Positions 42,242 through 51,700 of a DNA stretch of 64,000 nucleotides are shown piece by piece. A program made the translations under genes and the position numbers. Origin of the DNA: Lentzea kentuckyensis. GTDB lineage: Bacteria; Actinomycetota; Actinomycetes; Mycobacteriales; Pseudonocardiaceae. Position 1 is the first letter of the stretch. Each line of letters opens with the position of its first letter. Where the stretch lies: contig NZ_MUYM01000012.1 in assembly GCF_002150765.1 (NCBI RefSeq), positions 223,094 through 287,093 on the forward strand, in the 5' to 3' direction. The notes below the pieces were generated by a model, which worked only from the letters and a program-made list of their open reading frames with translations, did no database searches and had not been told where the DNA came from.

Positions 42242-42253
42242 GGAGAGCACCCC

Positions 42254-42814
42254 ATGCCAGACGAGCCCACCGCAATCGCCGCGTTCGGCTACGAACTCGG
42301 TCTGCTCAAGCGCATCCGCCGCGCGGGATGGTGGCACGTCGGCGTCCGCGATCCCGAATCGGTCGCCGAACACAGCTTGCGGACCGCGCAGATCGCGGCT
42401 CTGCTCGCCGCGGAGGAAGGTGCGAGTCCTGAGCGGGCCGCGTTCCTCGCACTCTGGCACGACACACAGGAGACCCGGACCGGGGACCTCCCCCACACCG
42501 CCGCCAAGTACCTGAGCAAGCCCGAGCCCCGCGAGATCACCGCCGACCAGACGGCCGCCCTGCCGAACGCCTCACGCGACCTGATCCGCACCGCCGTGGA
42601 CGAGTACGAGACCAGGCAGACGCCCGAGGCGCGGTGCGCGAAGGATGCGGACAAGCTCGAAATGCTGCTTCAGGCCGTCGAGTACCGGGAGACCGGAGTT
42701 GTGCGCGTCGCCGGGTGGATCGACTCCGCTCGGAAAGGACTCGCGACCGAAACAGCCCGCCGCGTCGCCGAAGCGGCCGTGACGCTTTCCCCGCTGGCCT
42801 GGCGGGACCGCTAG
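42254..42814 (+). CDS. HD-domain hydrolase (YfbR/HDDC2-like nucleotidase)
   Basis: 186 residues; GGGAGAG precedes ATG. The metal-binding residues are visible: His in ESVAEHSLRTAQIA, the HD pair in LALWHDTQETRTGDLP, and CAKDADKLEMLLQA with the final Asp. This order matches HD-domain 5'-deoxynucleotidases and relatives that clean or degrade nucleotides. It is the last gene inside the 18-bp repeats and forms a likely operon with the XRE regulator. Depletion of nucleotides, as in some defence systems, is possible but nothing here proves it. Confidence 0.88.
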   Translation: MPDEPTAIAAFGYELGLLKRIRRAGWWHVGVRDPESVAEHSLRTAQIAALLAAEEGASPERAAFLALWHDTQETRTGDLPHTAAKYLSKPEPREITADQTAALPNASRDLIRTAVDEYETRQTPEARCAKDADKLEMLLQAVEYRETGVVRVAGWIDSARKGLATETARRVAEAAVTLSPLAWRDR

Positions 42815-42830
42815 CAGCAGCCCGACTGGC

Positions 42831-42848
42831 ATTGCGATCACGGGCCGC
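42831..42848. repeat. Right copy of the 18-bp direct repeat
   Basis: Identical to 39224-39241 and direct. It lies 17 bp after the HD gene and 22 bp before the xylA operator, so without the 3.6-kb islet a single copy would lie between the SGNH gene and xylA. Confidence 0.7.
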
Positions 42849-42869
42849 GCGTCGTACTGTCCGCATTAA

Positions 42870-42884
42870 GTTCAAGCATTGAAC
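42870..42884. promoter_or_regulatory. Palindromic operator before xylA
   Basis: GTTCAAGCATTGAAC has six-base perfect arms around GCA. It lies 15 bases before the xylA start, over its ribosome-site region, where a bound repressor would block expression. The ROK repressor gene at the end of the operon is the natural partner. Confidence 0.6.
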
Positions 42885-42898
42885 GAATGAGGTGGATC

Positions 42899-44047
42899 AT
42901 GAGCACGCCCACTCCGGCGGACAAGTTCTCCTTCGGTCTCTGGACCGTGGGCTGGCCGGGTCGTGACCCGTTCGGCGAGGCCACGCGGCCCGAGCTGGAC
43001 GTCGTCGAGGCGGTGCACCGGCTGGCCGAGCTGGGCGCGTACGGGTTGTCGTTCCACGACGACGACCTGTTCGGGTTCGCGGCCACCGAGCGCGAGAAGC
43101 AGATCGGCCGGCTCCAGGGCGCGCTGCAGGAGACCGGGCTCGTGATCCCGATGGTCACGACGAACCTGTTCAGCCACCCGGTCTTCAAGGACGGCGGCTT
43201 CACCAGCAACGACCGCGGGGTGCGGCGGTTCGCGCTGAAGAAGGTGCTGCGCAACATCGAGCTGGCGGCCGAACTCGGCGCGAAGACCTACGTGCTGTGG
43301 GGCGGGCGCGAGGGCTCGGAGTACGACACGGCGAAGGACGTCCGCGCGGCGCTCGACCGGTACCGCGAGGCGATGAACCTGCTGACCCAGTTCGTCACGG
43401 ACCGGGGCTACGACCTGCGGTTCGCCATCGAGCCGAAGCCGAACGAGCCGCGCGGTGACATCCTGCTGCCGACGATCGGGCACGCGCTGGCGTTCATCAC
43501 GACGCTGGACCGCGCCGACCTGGTCGGGCTCAACCCCGAGGTCGGGCACGAGCAGATGGCCGGGCTGAACTTCGTGCACGGCATCGCGCAGGCGTTGTGG
43601 CACGACAAGCTCTTCCACATCGACCTCAACGGCCAGCGCAGCATCAAGTACGACCAGGACCTGGTGTTCGGGCACGGCGACCTGATGAACGCGTTCGCGC
43701 TGGTCGACCTGCTGGAGACGGCGGGCTACGACGGGCCGCGGCACTTCGACTACAAGCCGTCGCGGACCGAGGACATCACGGGCGTCTGGGACTCGGCCAA
43801 GGCGAACATGGCCACGTACCTGCTGCTGCGCGACCGCGCCAAGGCATTCCGGGCCGACCCCGAGGTGCAGGAGGCGCTGGCCGTCGCCGGTGTCGCCGAC
43901 CTGGGCAAGCCGACGCTCGGCGACGGCGAGTCCTACCAGGACCTGATCAACGACGACAGCTTCGACCCGGACAAGGCGGGCGAGCGCGGCTACGGGTTCG
44001 TGCGCCTGAACCAGCTCGCGCTCGAGCACCTCGCCGGAGCGCGCTGA
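42899..44047 (+). CDS. xylA: Xylose isomerase
   Basis: 382 residues; GAGGTGG precedes ATG. Class I (actinomycete) xylose isomerase, converting D-xylose to D-xylulose with two divalent metals, also able to isomerise glucose. Catalytic His53 and Asp56 are in FHDDDLFGF, metal and substrate residues Glu178 and Lys180 in [11 protein letters not shown], and further ligands in [12 protein letters not shown] and FHIDLNGQ. Length is that of the Streptomyces and Actinoplanes enzymes. First gene of the xylA-xylB-ROK cluster; products enter the pentose-phosphate pathway, where tal and tkt act. Confidence 0.97.
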   Translation: MSTPTPADKFSFGLWTVGWPGRDPFGEATRPELDVVEAVHRLAELGAYGLSFHDDDLFGFAATEREKQIGRLQGALQETGLVIPMVTTNLFSHPVFKDGGFTSNDRGVRRFALKKVLRNIELAAELGAKTYVLWGGREGSEYDTAKDVRAALDRYREAMNLLTQFVTDRGYDLRFAIEPKPNEPRGDILLPTIGHALAFITTLDRADLVGLNPEVGHEQMAGLNFVHGIAQALWHDKLFHIDLNGQRSIKYDQDLVFGHGDLMNAFALVDLLETAGYDGPRHFDYKPSRTEDITGVWDSAKANMATYLLLRDRAKAFRADPEVQEALAVAGVADLGKPTLGDGESYQDLINDDSFDPDKAGERGYGFVRLNQLALEHLAGAR

Positions 44048-44048
44048 C

Positions 44049-45425
44049 ATGACGCTCGTCGCGGGCGTCGACTCCTCGACGCAGTCGTGCAAGGTCGTGG
44101 TGCGCGAGGCGGAGACCGGCCGGCTCGTCCGGGAGGGCCGCGCGGCTCACCCGGACGGCACCGAGGTGCACCCGTCGCACTGGTGGAGCGCGCTGCAGTC
44201 CGCGCTGACGGACGCCGGCGGACTCGACGACGTCGCGGCGCTCAGCGTCGCGGGCCAGCAGCACGGCATGGTGTGCCTCGACGAGGACGGCGACGTCGTG
44301 CGCGAGGCGTTGCTGTGGAACGACACCAGGTCCGCGGCCGCGGCGGCGTCCCTCACCGACGAGCTGGGCGCGGAGCAGTGGGCGGCGCGCATCGGCCTGG
44401 TGCCGGTCGCGTCGTTCACGATCACCAAGCTGCGCTGGCTCGCCCAGCACGAACCGGCCAACGCCAAGCGCACCGCCGCCGTCTGCCTCCCGCACGACTG
44501 GCTGACGTGGCGGCTGCGCGGCACCGGTGACCTCGCCGACCTGGTCACCGACCGCTCGGACGCGTCCGGCACCGGCTACTTCGACTCGGTGGCCGACGAG
44601 TACGTGCCGGACCTGCTCGCGCTCGGCCTCGGCCGGTCCGACGTGGTGCTGCCGCGCGTGCTCGGCCCTGCGGAGTCCGTCGAGGGCCCGGTGCGGCTCG
44701 GGGCGGGCGCCGGCGACAACGCGGCGGCGATGCTGGGTGTCGGCGGCGGTGTCGTGGTGTCGCTGGGCACGTCCGGCGTCGTCACGGCGACCAGCGACGT
44801 GCGCGCGGCGGACGCCTCCGGCATCGTGGCGGGGTTCGCCGACGCCACGGGCCGGTACCTGCCGTTGGCCTGCACCTTGAACGCCGCCCGCGTGCTGGAC
44901 GCGACCGCCCGCATGCTGGGCGTCGACCTGGCGCAGCTGAGCTCGCTGGCGCTGTCCGCCAAGCCCGGAGCCGAAGGCGTCGTGATGGTGCCTTACTTCG
45001 AGGGCGAACGGACGCCGAACCTGCCGGATGCGACGGGAGCGTTGCACGGCCTGACGCTGACCAACGCCACTCCGGCGAACATCGCCCGTGCGGCCGTGGA
45101 AGGCATGTTGTGCGGTCTCGCGGTGGGGCTCGACGCGCTCGCCGAACAAGGAGCGGACGTCAGCGGTGTCCGGCTTGTGGGCGGGGCGGCGGCGTCTCCT
45201 GCCGTGCGGGAGATCGCGCCGGTGGTGTTCGGGGTGCCGGTGACGGTGCCCGCGCCGGGTGAGTACGTGGCGGACGGTGCGGCTCGGCAGGCCGCGTGGA
45301 CGCTCACCGGCGGGGACCAGCCGCCGGAGTGGACGCTGGCGGAGAGCACGCGCCACGAGGCGGACGCGGTGCCGGAGATCCGGGCCCGGTACGGGGAGGC
45401 GGCAGAGCGGTACCTGAGCCGATGA
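44049..45425 (+). CDS. xylB: Xylulokinase
   Basis: 458 residues, starting one base after xylA. FGGY-family sugar kinase that phosphorylates D-xylulose. [15 protein letters not shown] is the N-terminal phosphate-1 site, [10 protein letters not shown] and LLWNDTRS are xylulokinase substrate motifs, Asp223 in [10 protein letters not shown] is the catalytic base, and SLGTSGVV plus [16 protein letters not shown] form the ATP site. Slightly shorter than the 480-500 residues usual. Co-transcribed and closely coupled with xylA. Confidence 0.95.
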   Translation: MTLVAGVDSSTQSCKVVVREAETGRLVREGRAAHPDGTEVHPSHWWSALQSALTDAGGLDDVAALSVAGQQHGMVCLDEDGDVVREALLWNDTRSAAAAASLTDELGAEQWAARIGLVPVASFTITKLRWLAQHEPANAKRTAAVCLPHDWLTWRLRGTGDLADLVTDRSDASGTGYFDSVADEYVPDLLALGLGRSDVVLPRVLGPAESVEGPVRLGAGAGDNAAAMLGVGGGVVVSLGTSGVVTATSDVRAADASGIVAGFADATGRYLPLACTLNAARVLDATARMLGVDLAQLSSLALSAKPGAEGVVMVPYFEGERTPNLPDATGALHGLTLTNATPANIARAAVEGMLCGLAVGLDALAEQGADVSGVRLVGGAAASPAVREIAPVVFGVPVTVPAPGEYVADGAARQAAWTLTGGDQPPEWTLAESTRHEADAVPEIRARYGEAAERYLSR

Positions 45426-45456
45426 CGGCCGCGGCCTCCCGGCGATACTGGGCGCG

Positions 45457-46596
45457 ATGACCACCGTCGACCACCTGCGGCAGGTTCGCCTCGGCAACCT
45501 GCGGACGGTCCTGCTCGCCCTAGTCGACCGTCCCGGCTCGCGGGCCGACCTCGCGGCCCGCACCGGGCTGACCAAGGCCACCCTGTCCAACCTCACCGAA
45601 CCGTTGCTGGCCAACGGGATCCTCATCGAGGAGCCCGCCACGTCACCAGGCGTGGGCAGGCCGTCCAAACCGCTGCGGTTCCACCCCGGCGGCCCGGTCG
45701 CGGTCGGGGCGGAGATCAACGTCAGCCACCTCGCCGTCGAGACGCTGGGCCTCGACGGCGAGACCATCCGCCGCCACCTCGTGCCCGCCGACATGCGCAA
45801 GGCCGGCGCAGACGAGGTGCTCGACCGGGTCGCCGAACTCATCCGCGAGATCGCCGGGGAACGCGAGCTCCTCGGCGCCGGGCTCGCGGTACCCGGTGTC
45901 GTGCACGACGGCGTCGTGGTCAGGGCACCCAACCTGCCCAACCTCGTCGGCGCACCGCTGGCGAACGGCCTCGGCCGGCGGCTGGGCCTCGAAGTCGAGC
46001 TGGACAACGAGGCGAACCTCGCCGCGCTGGCGCACCTGTGGCCCAGGCATCTGGCCGGCGAGGACTTCGTGCACGTGTCCGCCGACGTCGGCATCGGTGC
46101 GGGCGTCGTGCTCAACGGCGAGGTCTATCGGGGTGCCAGCGGGTTCGCGGGCGAGCTCGGGCACGTGGTGATCGAACGCGACGGCATCAAGTGCACGTGC
46201 GGCAGCCGTGGGTGCGTCGAGCGGTACGCGGGGCTTGACGTCATCCTGCGTGAGGCAGGCCGGCGCAGGCTCGACTCGCTCCACAAAGCACTCGAAGCGG
46301 GCGACCCCAGAGCGCGGAAGGCCGTGCACGAGGCCGGCCAGGCGCTCGGGGTCGGGCTGGCGACGTTGATGAACCTCTTCGACGTGCCCACGGTCGTGCT
46401 CGGCGGCAGCTATGCCGTGTTGCACGAGCATCTCAGCGCTGCCGTTCAGTCCGAAATGGACAGCAGGGTGCTCGCGGGCGGCGAACGGCACACGCGGCTC
46501 ATGGCGTCCCCGCTCGGCGAGTTCGCCGTGGTGCGGGGTGCGGCGGGGCTCATCACCCGGCGCGCCGTGCAGCAGCCCGAGCGCCTTTTCGCATAG
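45457..46596 (+). CDS. xylR: ROK-family repressor of xylose genes
   Basis: 379 residues, starting 31 bases after xylB. An N-terminal winged HTH (GSRADLAARTGLTKATLSNLTEPLLANGIL) is joined to a ROK sugar-binding domain with the zinc motif CTCGSRGCVERY and the phosphate loop DVGIGAGVVLNG. Such proteins repress xylose operons and are released by xylose. The palindrome at 42870-42884 is its likely operator. The symbol follows context. Its last 44 bases are antisense to the DUF6223 gene. Confidence 0.9.
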   Translation: MTTVDHLRQVRLGNLRTVLLALVDRPGSRADLAARTGLTKATLSNLTEPLLANGILIEEPATSPGVGRPSKPLRFHPGGPVAVGAEINVSHLAVETLGLDGETIRRHLVPADMRKAGADEVLDRVAELIREIAGERELLGAGLAVPGVVHDGVVVRAPNLPNLVGAPLANGLGRRLGLEVELDNEANLAALAHLWPRHLAGEDFVHVSADVGIGAGVVLNGEVYRGASGFAGELGHVVIERDGIKCTCGSRGCVERYAGLDVILREAGRRRLDSLHKALEAGDPRARKAVHEAGQALGVGLATLMNLFDVPTVVLGGSYAVLHEHLSAAVQSEMDSRVLAGGERHTRLMASPLGEFAVVRGAAGLITRRAVQQPERLFA

Positions 46597-46870
46597 CCAA
46601 AAGGCCCAGAACCACAGCGGCCACCCCCACCACCAGCGAGAGGTAGCCGCCGACGATGCCGTAGCCGGTGCCGGGACCGCCCTTCGCCATCGCCACGACC
46701 AGCGCGCCGATCACCACCCCGGCCACGCCACCGCCGACGGCCACCGCGGCACCCCGGCGCCGTCGCAGGGCCAGCACGCCGAACACCACACCCACCAGAC
46801 CGAGCACCGCGCCCAACAGGGACCACGCGCGCCCCGCCGTCAATTCGTAAGCAGCCTGTGAAAGGAACAT
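46553..46870 (-). CDS. DUF6223-like small membrane protein
   Basis: 105 residues from ATG 46870. Three hydrophobic helices (about 15-38, 45-65, 75-95) separated by RRRRG and GGPGTGYGIVGG match the DUF6223 family as I remember it (YxLTAGR start, GGPGTGYGIVGGY between helices two and three). Function unknown. It is divergent from the histidine kinase gene with 133 bp between the starts and could be its target or sensor partner. Confidence 0.78.
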   Translation of the reverse strand: MFLSQAAYELTAGRAWSLLGAVLGLVGVVFGVLALRRRRGAAVAVGGGVAGVVIGALVVAMAKGGPGTGYGIVGGYLSLVVGVAAVVLGLLAMRKGARAAARRAG

Positions 46871-47003
46871 GGGCACCAGCCTGGCCGGGACACCCACCGC
46901 GGGTCGTCGTGCGAGCGCAGACAGCTAATACTGCGCCCGCAGTACTCCGAAGGTCATCCCGGCGCACGATCTACCAGCGCGGACATCGGTTTAAGGTGCA
47001 CGC

Positions 47004-48083
47004 ATGAGCAGGCGCTGGCTGGACTGGGCGATCGCCGCCGGGGTGGCGGCGAGCCTCGTGCTGGCCGGACACCCCGCCACCACGACGGGGTACGTGCTCC
47101 TGGCCGCGAGCGGACTCGCACTGGCCGCGCGCAGAACAGCACCAACAGCCGTGCTGATCGCCACCGGACTCCTCGCGCTGGGCTACCAGGCGACCGGCGC
47201 GAACGTGCCGGTGATCGCGTTCCTGTTCGCCGTCTACTCGACGATGCGCGCGGGTCACCGCGTGGTGACAGTCGTCGGTTCTGTGCTGATGATCGCCACG
47301 CTTCCCCTCGCGGCGCTCCTCTCGCCGCGCGACCTCACGGTCGTCGAGGCGTTCGCGCAGACCCGGGACGTCCTGCAGGTCGCCTGGCTCATCGCCGCCG
47401 CGGCCGCGGGAGAAGCGCTTCGGCAAGCCGAAAGAAGGGCCGACGAAGCCGAACGCACCAAGGAGGAGACCGCGCGAAGGCGCGCCAACGAGGAACGCCT
47501 GCACATCGCCCGCGAGTTGCACGACTCGCTCACCCACCAGATCTCGGTGATCAAGCTGCAGGCCGAGGTCGCGGTCCACCTGGCCCAGAAGCGCGGCGAG
47601 CAGGTCCCCGACAGTCTCATGGCCATCCGGGACGCCGGACGGGAGGCGGCCCGAGAGCTGCGCGCGACGCTGGAGGCGTTGAGAGACGACGACAAGAGCC
47701 CGCCGCACGGCATCGACGACGTCCCCGAGCTCGTCCAACGCGCCAGGGCGACCGGTCTGGACGCCCAGCTCACGATCGAGGGGCAGCACCAGGACGTTCC
47801 CGCCGCGGTGGCACGAACCGCGTACCGGATCGTGCAGGAGTCGTTGACCAACATCGCGCGGCACGCCGCCGCCGCGAACGCGAAGATCAGCATCGACTAC
47901 CGGCCGGACGCGCTGCTCATCCGCGTCGACGACGACGGCACGGCGACACCCACCGGGAATCCAGGAGTAGGACTGCTCGGCATGCGCGAACGCGTCACCG
48001 CGCTCGGCGGCAGCCTGAAAGCCGCACCGCGCAGCGAGGGCGGCTTCACCGTCCAGGCCGAGCTCCCGGTGACACAGCCGTGA
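47004..48083 (+). CDS. NarL-type sensor histidine kinase
   Basis: 359 residues from ATG 47004. Four to five membrane helices (residues 8-140) are followed by a HisKA_3 dimer domain with the phosphorylated His173 in ARELHDSLTHQISVI and a HATPase domain (VQESLTNIARHAAAANAKI, DDDGTATPTGNPGVGLLGMRERV). The sensor part has almost no outside loops, so it probably senses the membrane (cell envelope or drug stress), like intramembrane-sensing kinases. It overlaps the response regulator gene by GTGA and works with it. Confidence 0.92.
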   Translation: MSRRWLDWAIAAGVAASLVLAGHPATTTGYVLLAASGLALAARRTAPTAVLIATGLLALGYQATGANVPVIAFLFAVYSTMRAGHRVVTVVGSVLMIATLPLAALLSPRDLTVVEAFAQTRDVLQVAWLIAAAAAGEALRQAERRADEAERTKEETARRRANEERLHIARELHDSLTHQISVIKLQAEVAVHLAQKRGEQVPDSLMAIRDAGREAARELRATLEALRDDDKSPPHGIDDVPELVQRARATGLDAQLTIEGQHQDVPAAVARTAYRIVQESLTNIARHAAAANAKISIDYRPDALLIRVDDDGTATPTGNPGVGLLGMRERVTALGGSLKAAPRSEGGFTVQAELPVTQP

Positions 48084-48745
48084 TCCGCGTCCTGCTGGTC
48101 GACGACCAGCCCCTGATCCGCAGCGGTTTCCGAGCGCTGCTCGACGCGGAGGACGACATCGAGGTGGTGGCGGAGGCCGCGAACGGCGCGGAAGGCCTGG
48201 AACAGGCCCGCAAACACCTCCCGGACATCGCGCTGGTCGACATCCAGATGCCCGAGGTCGACGGCATCGAGGCGACCCGGCGCATCGCCGCCGACCCCGC
48301 CCTGCAGCGCACCCACGTCGTGATCCTCACCAACTACGGCCTCGACGAGTACGTCTTCCACGCCCTGAAGGCCGGCGCGGCGGGGTTCCTGGTCAAGGAC
48401 GTCCAGCCGGAGGACTTCCTGCACGCCGTCCGGGTCGCGGCCCGCGGCGACGCGCTGCTCGCCCCGTCGATCACCCGCCGGCTCATCGACCGGTACGTCA
48501 GCCAGCCCCTCAAACCCAGCAGCGACCTCACCCAGCTCACCAACCGCGAGCGCGAGGCCGTCGTCATGGTCGCGCGGGGCCTGTCGAACGACGAGATCGC
48601 CGCGAGCATGGTGATCAGCCCGCTCACCGCGAAGACCCACGTCAACCGCGCGATGATGAAGCTGCACGCCCGCGACCGCGCCCAGCTCGTCGTCATCGCC
48701 TACGAGTCGGGCCTGGTCGTCCCGCACACCTCGGAACGCGGATAG
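48080..48745 (+). CDS. NarL/LuxR-type response regulator
   Basis: 221 residues, GTG start overlapping the kinase stop. The receiver domain has the acidic pair in LLVDDQPLIR, phospho-Asp54 in LVDIQMP and Lys in FLVKDVQ. The LuxR-type HTH is at about 155-210 (LTNREREAVVMVARGLSNDEIAASMVISPLTAKTHVNRAMMKL). It should activate or repress genes in reply to the kinase; the divergent DUF6223 gene is a natural candidate. Its last 46 bases are antisense to the end of the WD40 giant. Confidence 0.93.
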   Translation: MIRVLLVDDQPLIRSGFRALLDAEDDIEVVAEAANGAEGLEQARKHLPDIALVDIQMPEVDGIEATRRIAADPALQRTHVVILTNYGLDEYVFHALKAGAAGFLVKDVQPEDFLHAVRVAARGDALLAPSITRRLIDRYVSQPLKPSSDLTQLTNREREAVVMVARGLSNDEIAASMVISPLTAKTHVNRAMMKLHARDRAQLVVIAYESGLVVPHTSERG

Positions 48746-51700
48746 CTTTCCGCGCAGATCCGCTTCTCGGCGTCCACAACGGACAGAGACCACCGGATGA
48801 TCCGCGCGTCGTTCCCACCGGACACCAGCTCGTCCTCGCGCGTGAACGCCACCGCCTGCACCGGCCCGGTGTGCCCGGTCAAGGTCGCACCGGTCCGAGT
48901 GTTGAGGTTCCACACGACGACCGAGTGGTCTTCTCCCCCGGACGCCAGCGCGTCACCGGACGGGCTGAAAGCCAGCGTCACGACCGGCGCGGAGTGGCCG
49001 GTCAACGTCATCAGCTCGGCACCCGTGGCCACGTCCCAGACCTTGACCGTCCGGTTCGCGCCCGCGGTGGCGAACCGCGTGCCGTCCGGGCTGATCGCCA
49101 CGTCACGCACATCGCCCTGACCGGTGCTGACGCGCCGCTCCAGCTTGTCGGCTGCCACGTTCCACAGCATCGCGCCACCGGCCGGATCGGTGGAGATCAG
49201 CAGCCTGCCGTCCGGCGTGAACTCGACGGCGCTCGCGATGTACGGGCCGCCGGAGAACGAGCCCTGCGCGAGGTCGGGCAGCGACCAGCGGAACCGCCCG
49301 AGCGAGGCCGTGACGATCCCGCGCCCGTCCGGCTGGTAGGCGATGTCGGTCGACGCGCCCAAACCGCTGTAGGAGAACGACGACAGCCGCGAACGCCGGG
49401 CCACGTCCCAGATCGTGACGGTGTGGTCGCGGGTCAGCGCGGCCAGCCGGGAGCCGTCCGGGCTGAACGACACGGACTCCACCCGGTCCGGATGACCGTC
49501 CAAAGTGGCCAGAGCGGTGCCGTCCAGTCCCCACAGCCGCACGGTTCCGTCATCGCCGGCGGACGCGACCGTGTCCTGGAAGACGTCGATGTCGTTGACC
49601 CCGCCGGCATGTCCGGTGAACGCGGGCACCGCGTCCTCACGCACCGCGACGGTCCGGCCGAAGCCGCCGGACACCAGCAACGTGCCGTCCCGGCCCAGCG
49701 CGAGCGATCTCGACTCGGTGCGGCCGCGATCGCGGTAGGTCGTGATCGGCCGGCCGGTGCGGATGTCCCAGATCGTGATCAGGCCGTCCTCGTCCGCCAC
49801 CGCCATCCGGCCGCCGACCGGCGCGGACGCCTCCCACGCGTACGGGCCCTGTTTCGGCAGCTCCGACAACAGCTTTCCGGTCACGTCCCAGAAGTTCACG
49901 CCGTTGCGGAGGGTCGCCGTGGTGATCTTCGCGGGACCGTCGAAGCTGACGTTGTTGACCTCCAGCGACGGGATCTCGCCGACCTTCGCACCGGAGGCGA
50001 CGTCCCACACCAGCGGGTGGTCCTTGCCGTTGGCCGTCACGAGCAACGCGCCGTCCGGGCTGAACGCCAGCGAGTTCACCTCGTTGGCGTGGCCCCGCAA
50101 CACCCGGTGCGTCTTCGCGGCGACGTCCCACACCTCGACGTCGCCGCCCGCGACACCGACCGCGAAGGACGTTCCGGCGGGGTGGAACGCGAGCCCCGTG
50201 GTGAGCACTTCGAACCGTTGCGAGAAAACAGGTTTGCGGGTCGTGAGGTCCCACACCACGACGTCACCGGGACTGCCGGCCAGCGTCGGCATGGTGGCGT
50301 TCGAGGCGATGAACCTGTCGTCCGCGCTGAACTCGACCTGCCTGGCGTAACCGCCTTCGGTCAGTCCATTGTGGTCGGACAGCAGCAGCGTTCGTTCGCG
50401 AGTCCTGGGCTCCCACAACGTGACATTGCCGTCCCGGTCCGCGGTCGCGATCACGTCCCCCTTGTGCGACACGTTCACATCCAGCACGGGCGGGCCGTCG
50501 GTGTTCAGGTCGACGCGGCTCCGGGGCGCGGAAGCGGTGCTGAGCAGGGCGCCTCGGGTGTCGTCGTCCGCGTGCAGCCGGAACGCCGAGATCGCGAGTT
50601 GCCCGGCCAGGTCGGGCGCGGTGTCGACGAGACCGCGGGCGGACAACGCGAGCTGGTGCGCCTGGTCGACCCGTTGGCGCAGCTGGGCTTCGCGCGACTG
50701 CCACCACGCGACACCGCCACCACCCGCCGCGAGCAGGAGCAGCACGCCCATGATCGCGACGAGCCTGGTGAGCAACCTGTTGCGGCGCTTCACCGTCACC
50801 TGCTCGGCCTCGTCCCGGTCGCGGCTCGCCCGCAGGAACGCCTCCTCGGCCGCGTTCAGCTCACCGGGGTGGTCCTGCGCCCAGGCCGAGGCGGTGATCA
50901 GCTGTGATCCCCGGTAGAGAGCGCCCTCGTCCCGGTCCAGCTCGGTCCACGTGTGGGCGGCCGCCGTGAGCCTGCGGTGGACCAGCAGGGTCGACCGGCC
51001 GTCGGACAGCCAGCGCTGCAACCGCGGCCAGGCCCGGATCAGGGCTTCGTGCGCGATCTCGGCGGTGTCCTCGTCGAGCACGATCAACCGTTCGGCGACC
51101 AGCCGGGCGAGCACGCCGTCGATCACCGCCAGGTCGGCGATGCCGTCGAGTTCCTGGCGGCGGATCGGCCGGCGGGTGTCCTCCGTGCCGTCGCCGAACG
51201 CGGTGAGCCGCACCAGGATCCGGCGCATGGCCTGCTGTTCCACGTCGGTCAGATCGTCATAGGCCCGCTCGGCGGTCTGGGCGATCGCACCGTGCACGCC
51301 GCCACCGGCCCGGTACGCGGCCAGCGTCAGTTCGGCACCGGAACGTTGCCACGTCTCGACAAGCGCGTGCGACAGCAACGGGAGCGCGCCGGGTTCGGCG
51401 TCCACGTCGGCGAGGACAGTGGCGAGCAGATCGGCCGTGACGGACAGCCCGCTCATCGCGGCCGGCCGCAGCACGATGTCCCGCAGGTCAGCGGTGGACG
51501 GCGGCCCGACCAGCACGGTCGCCTCGTCGGCCAGTGCCGTCACCAGGCCGGGGTGCTGCGTGACGTGGGCGAGGAAGTCCGCTCTGATGCCGAGCACGAC
51601 CCGCGTGCGCCGATGCGGTCCCTGGGCCGCGTCCAGCAGCACCGCGAGGAACCGCGCGCGTTCGCTTTCGCTGGTGCACAGGGTGAACAGCTCTTCCAGC

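Noticed and set aside
39224..42848. Interpretation of the 18-bp repeats as attL/attR of an integrative element
   Set aside because: There is no integrase, excisionase or tRNA gene in or next to the islet, so only a repeat-flanked insertion can be claimed.
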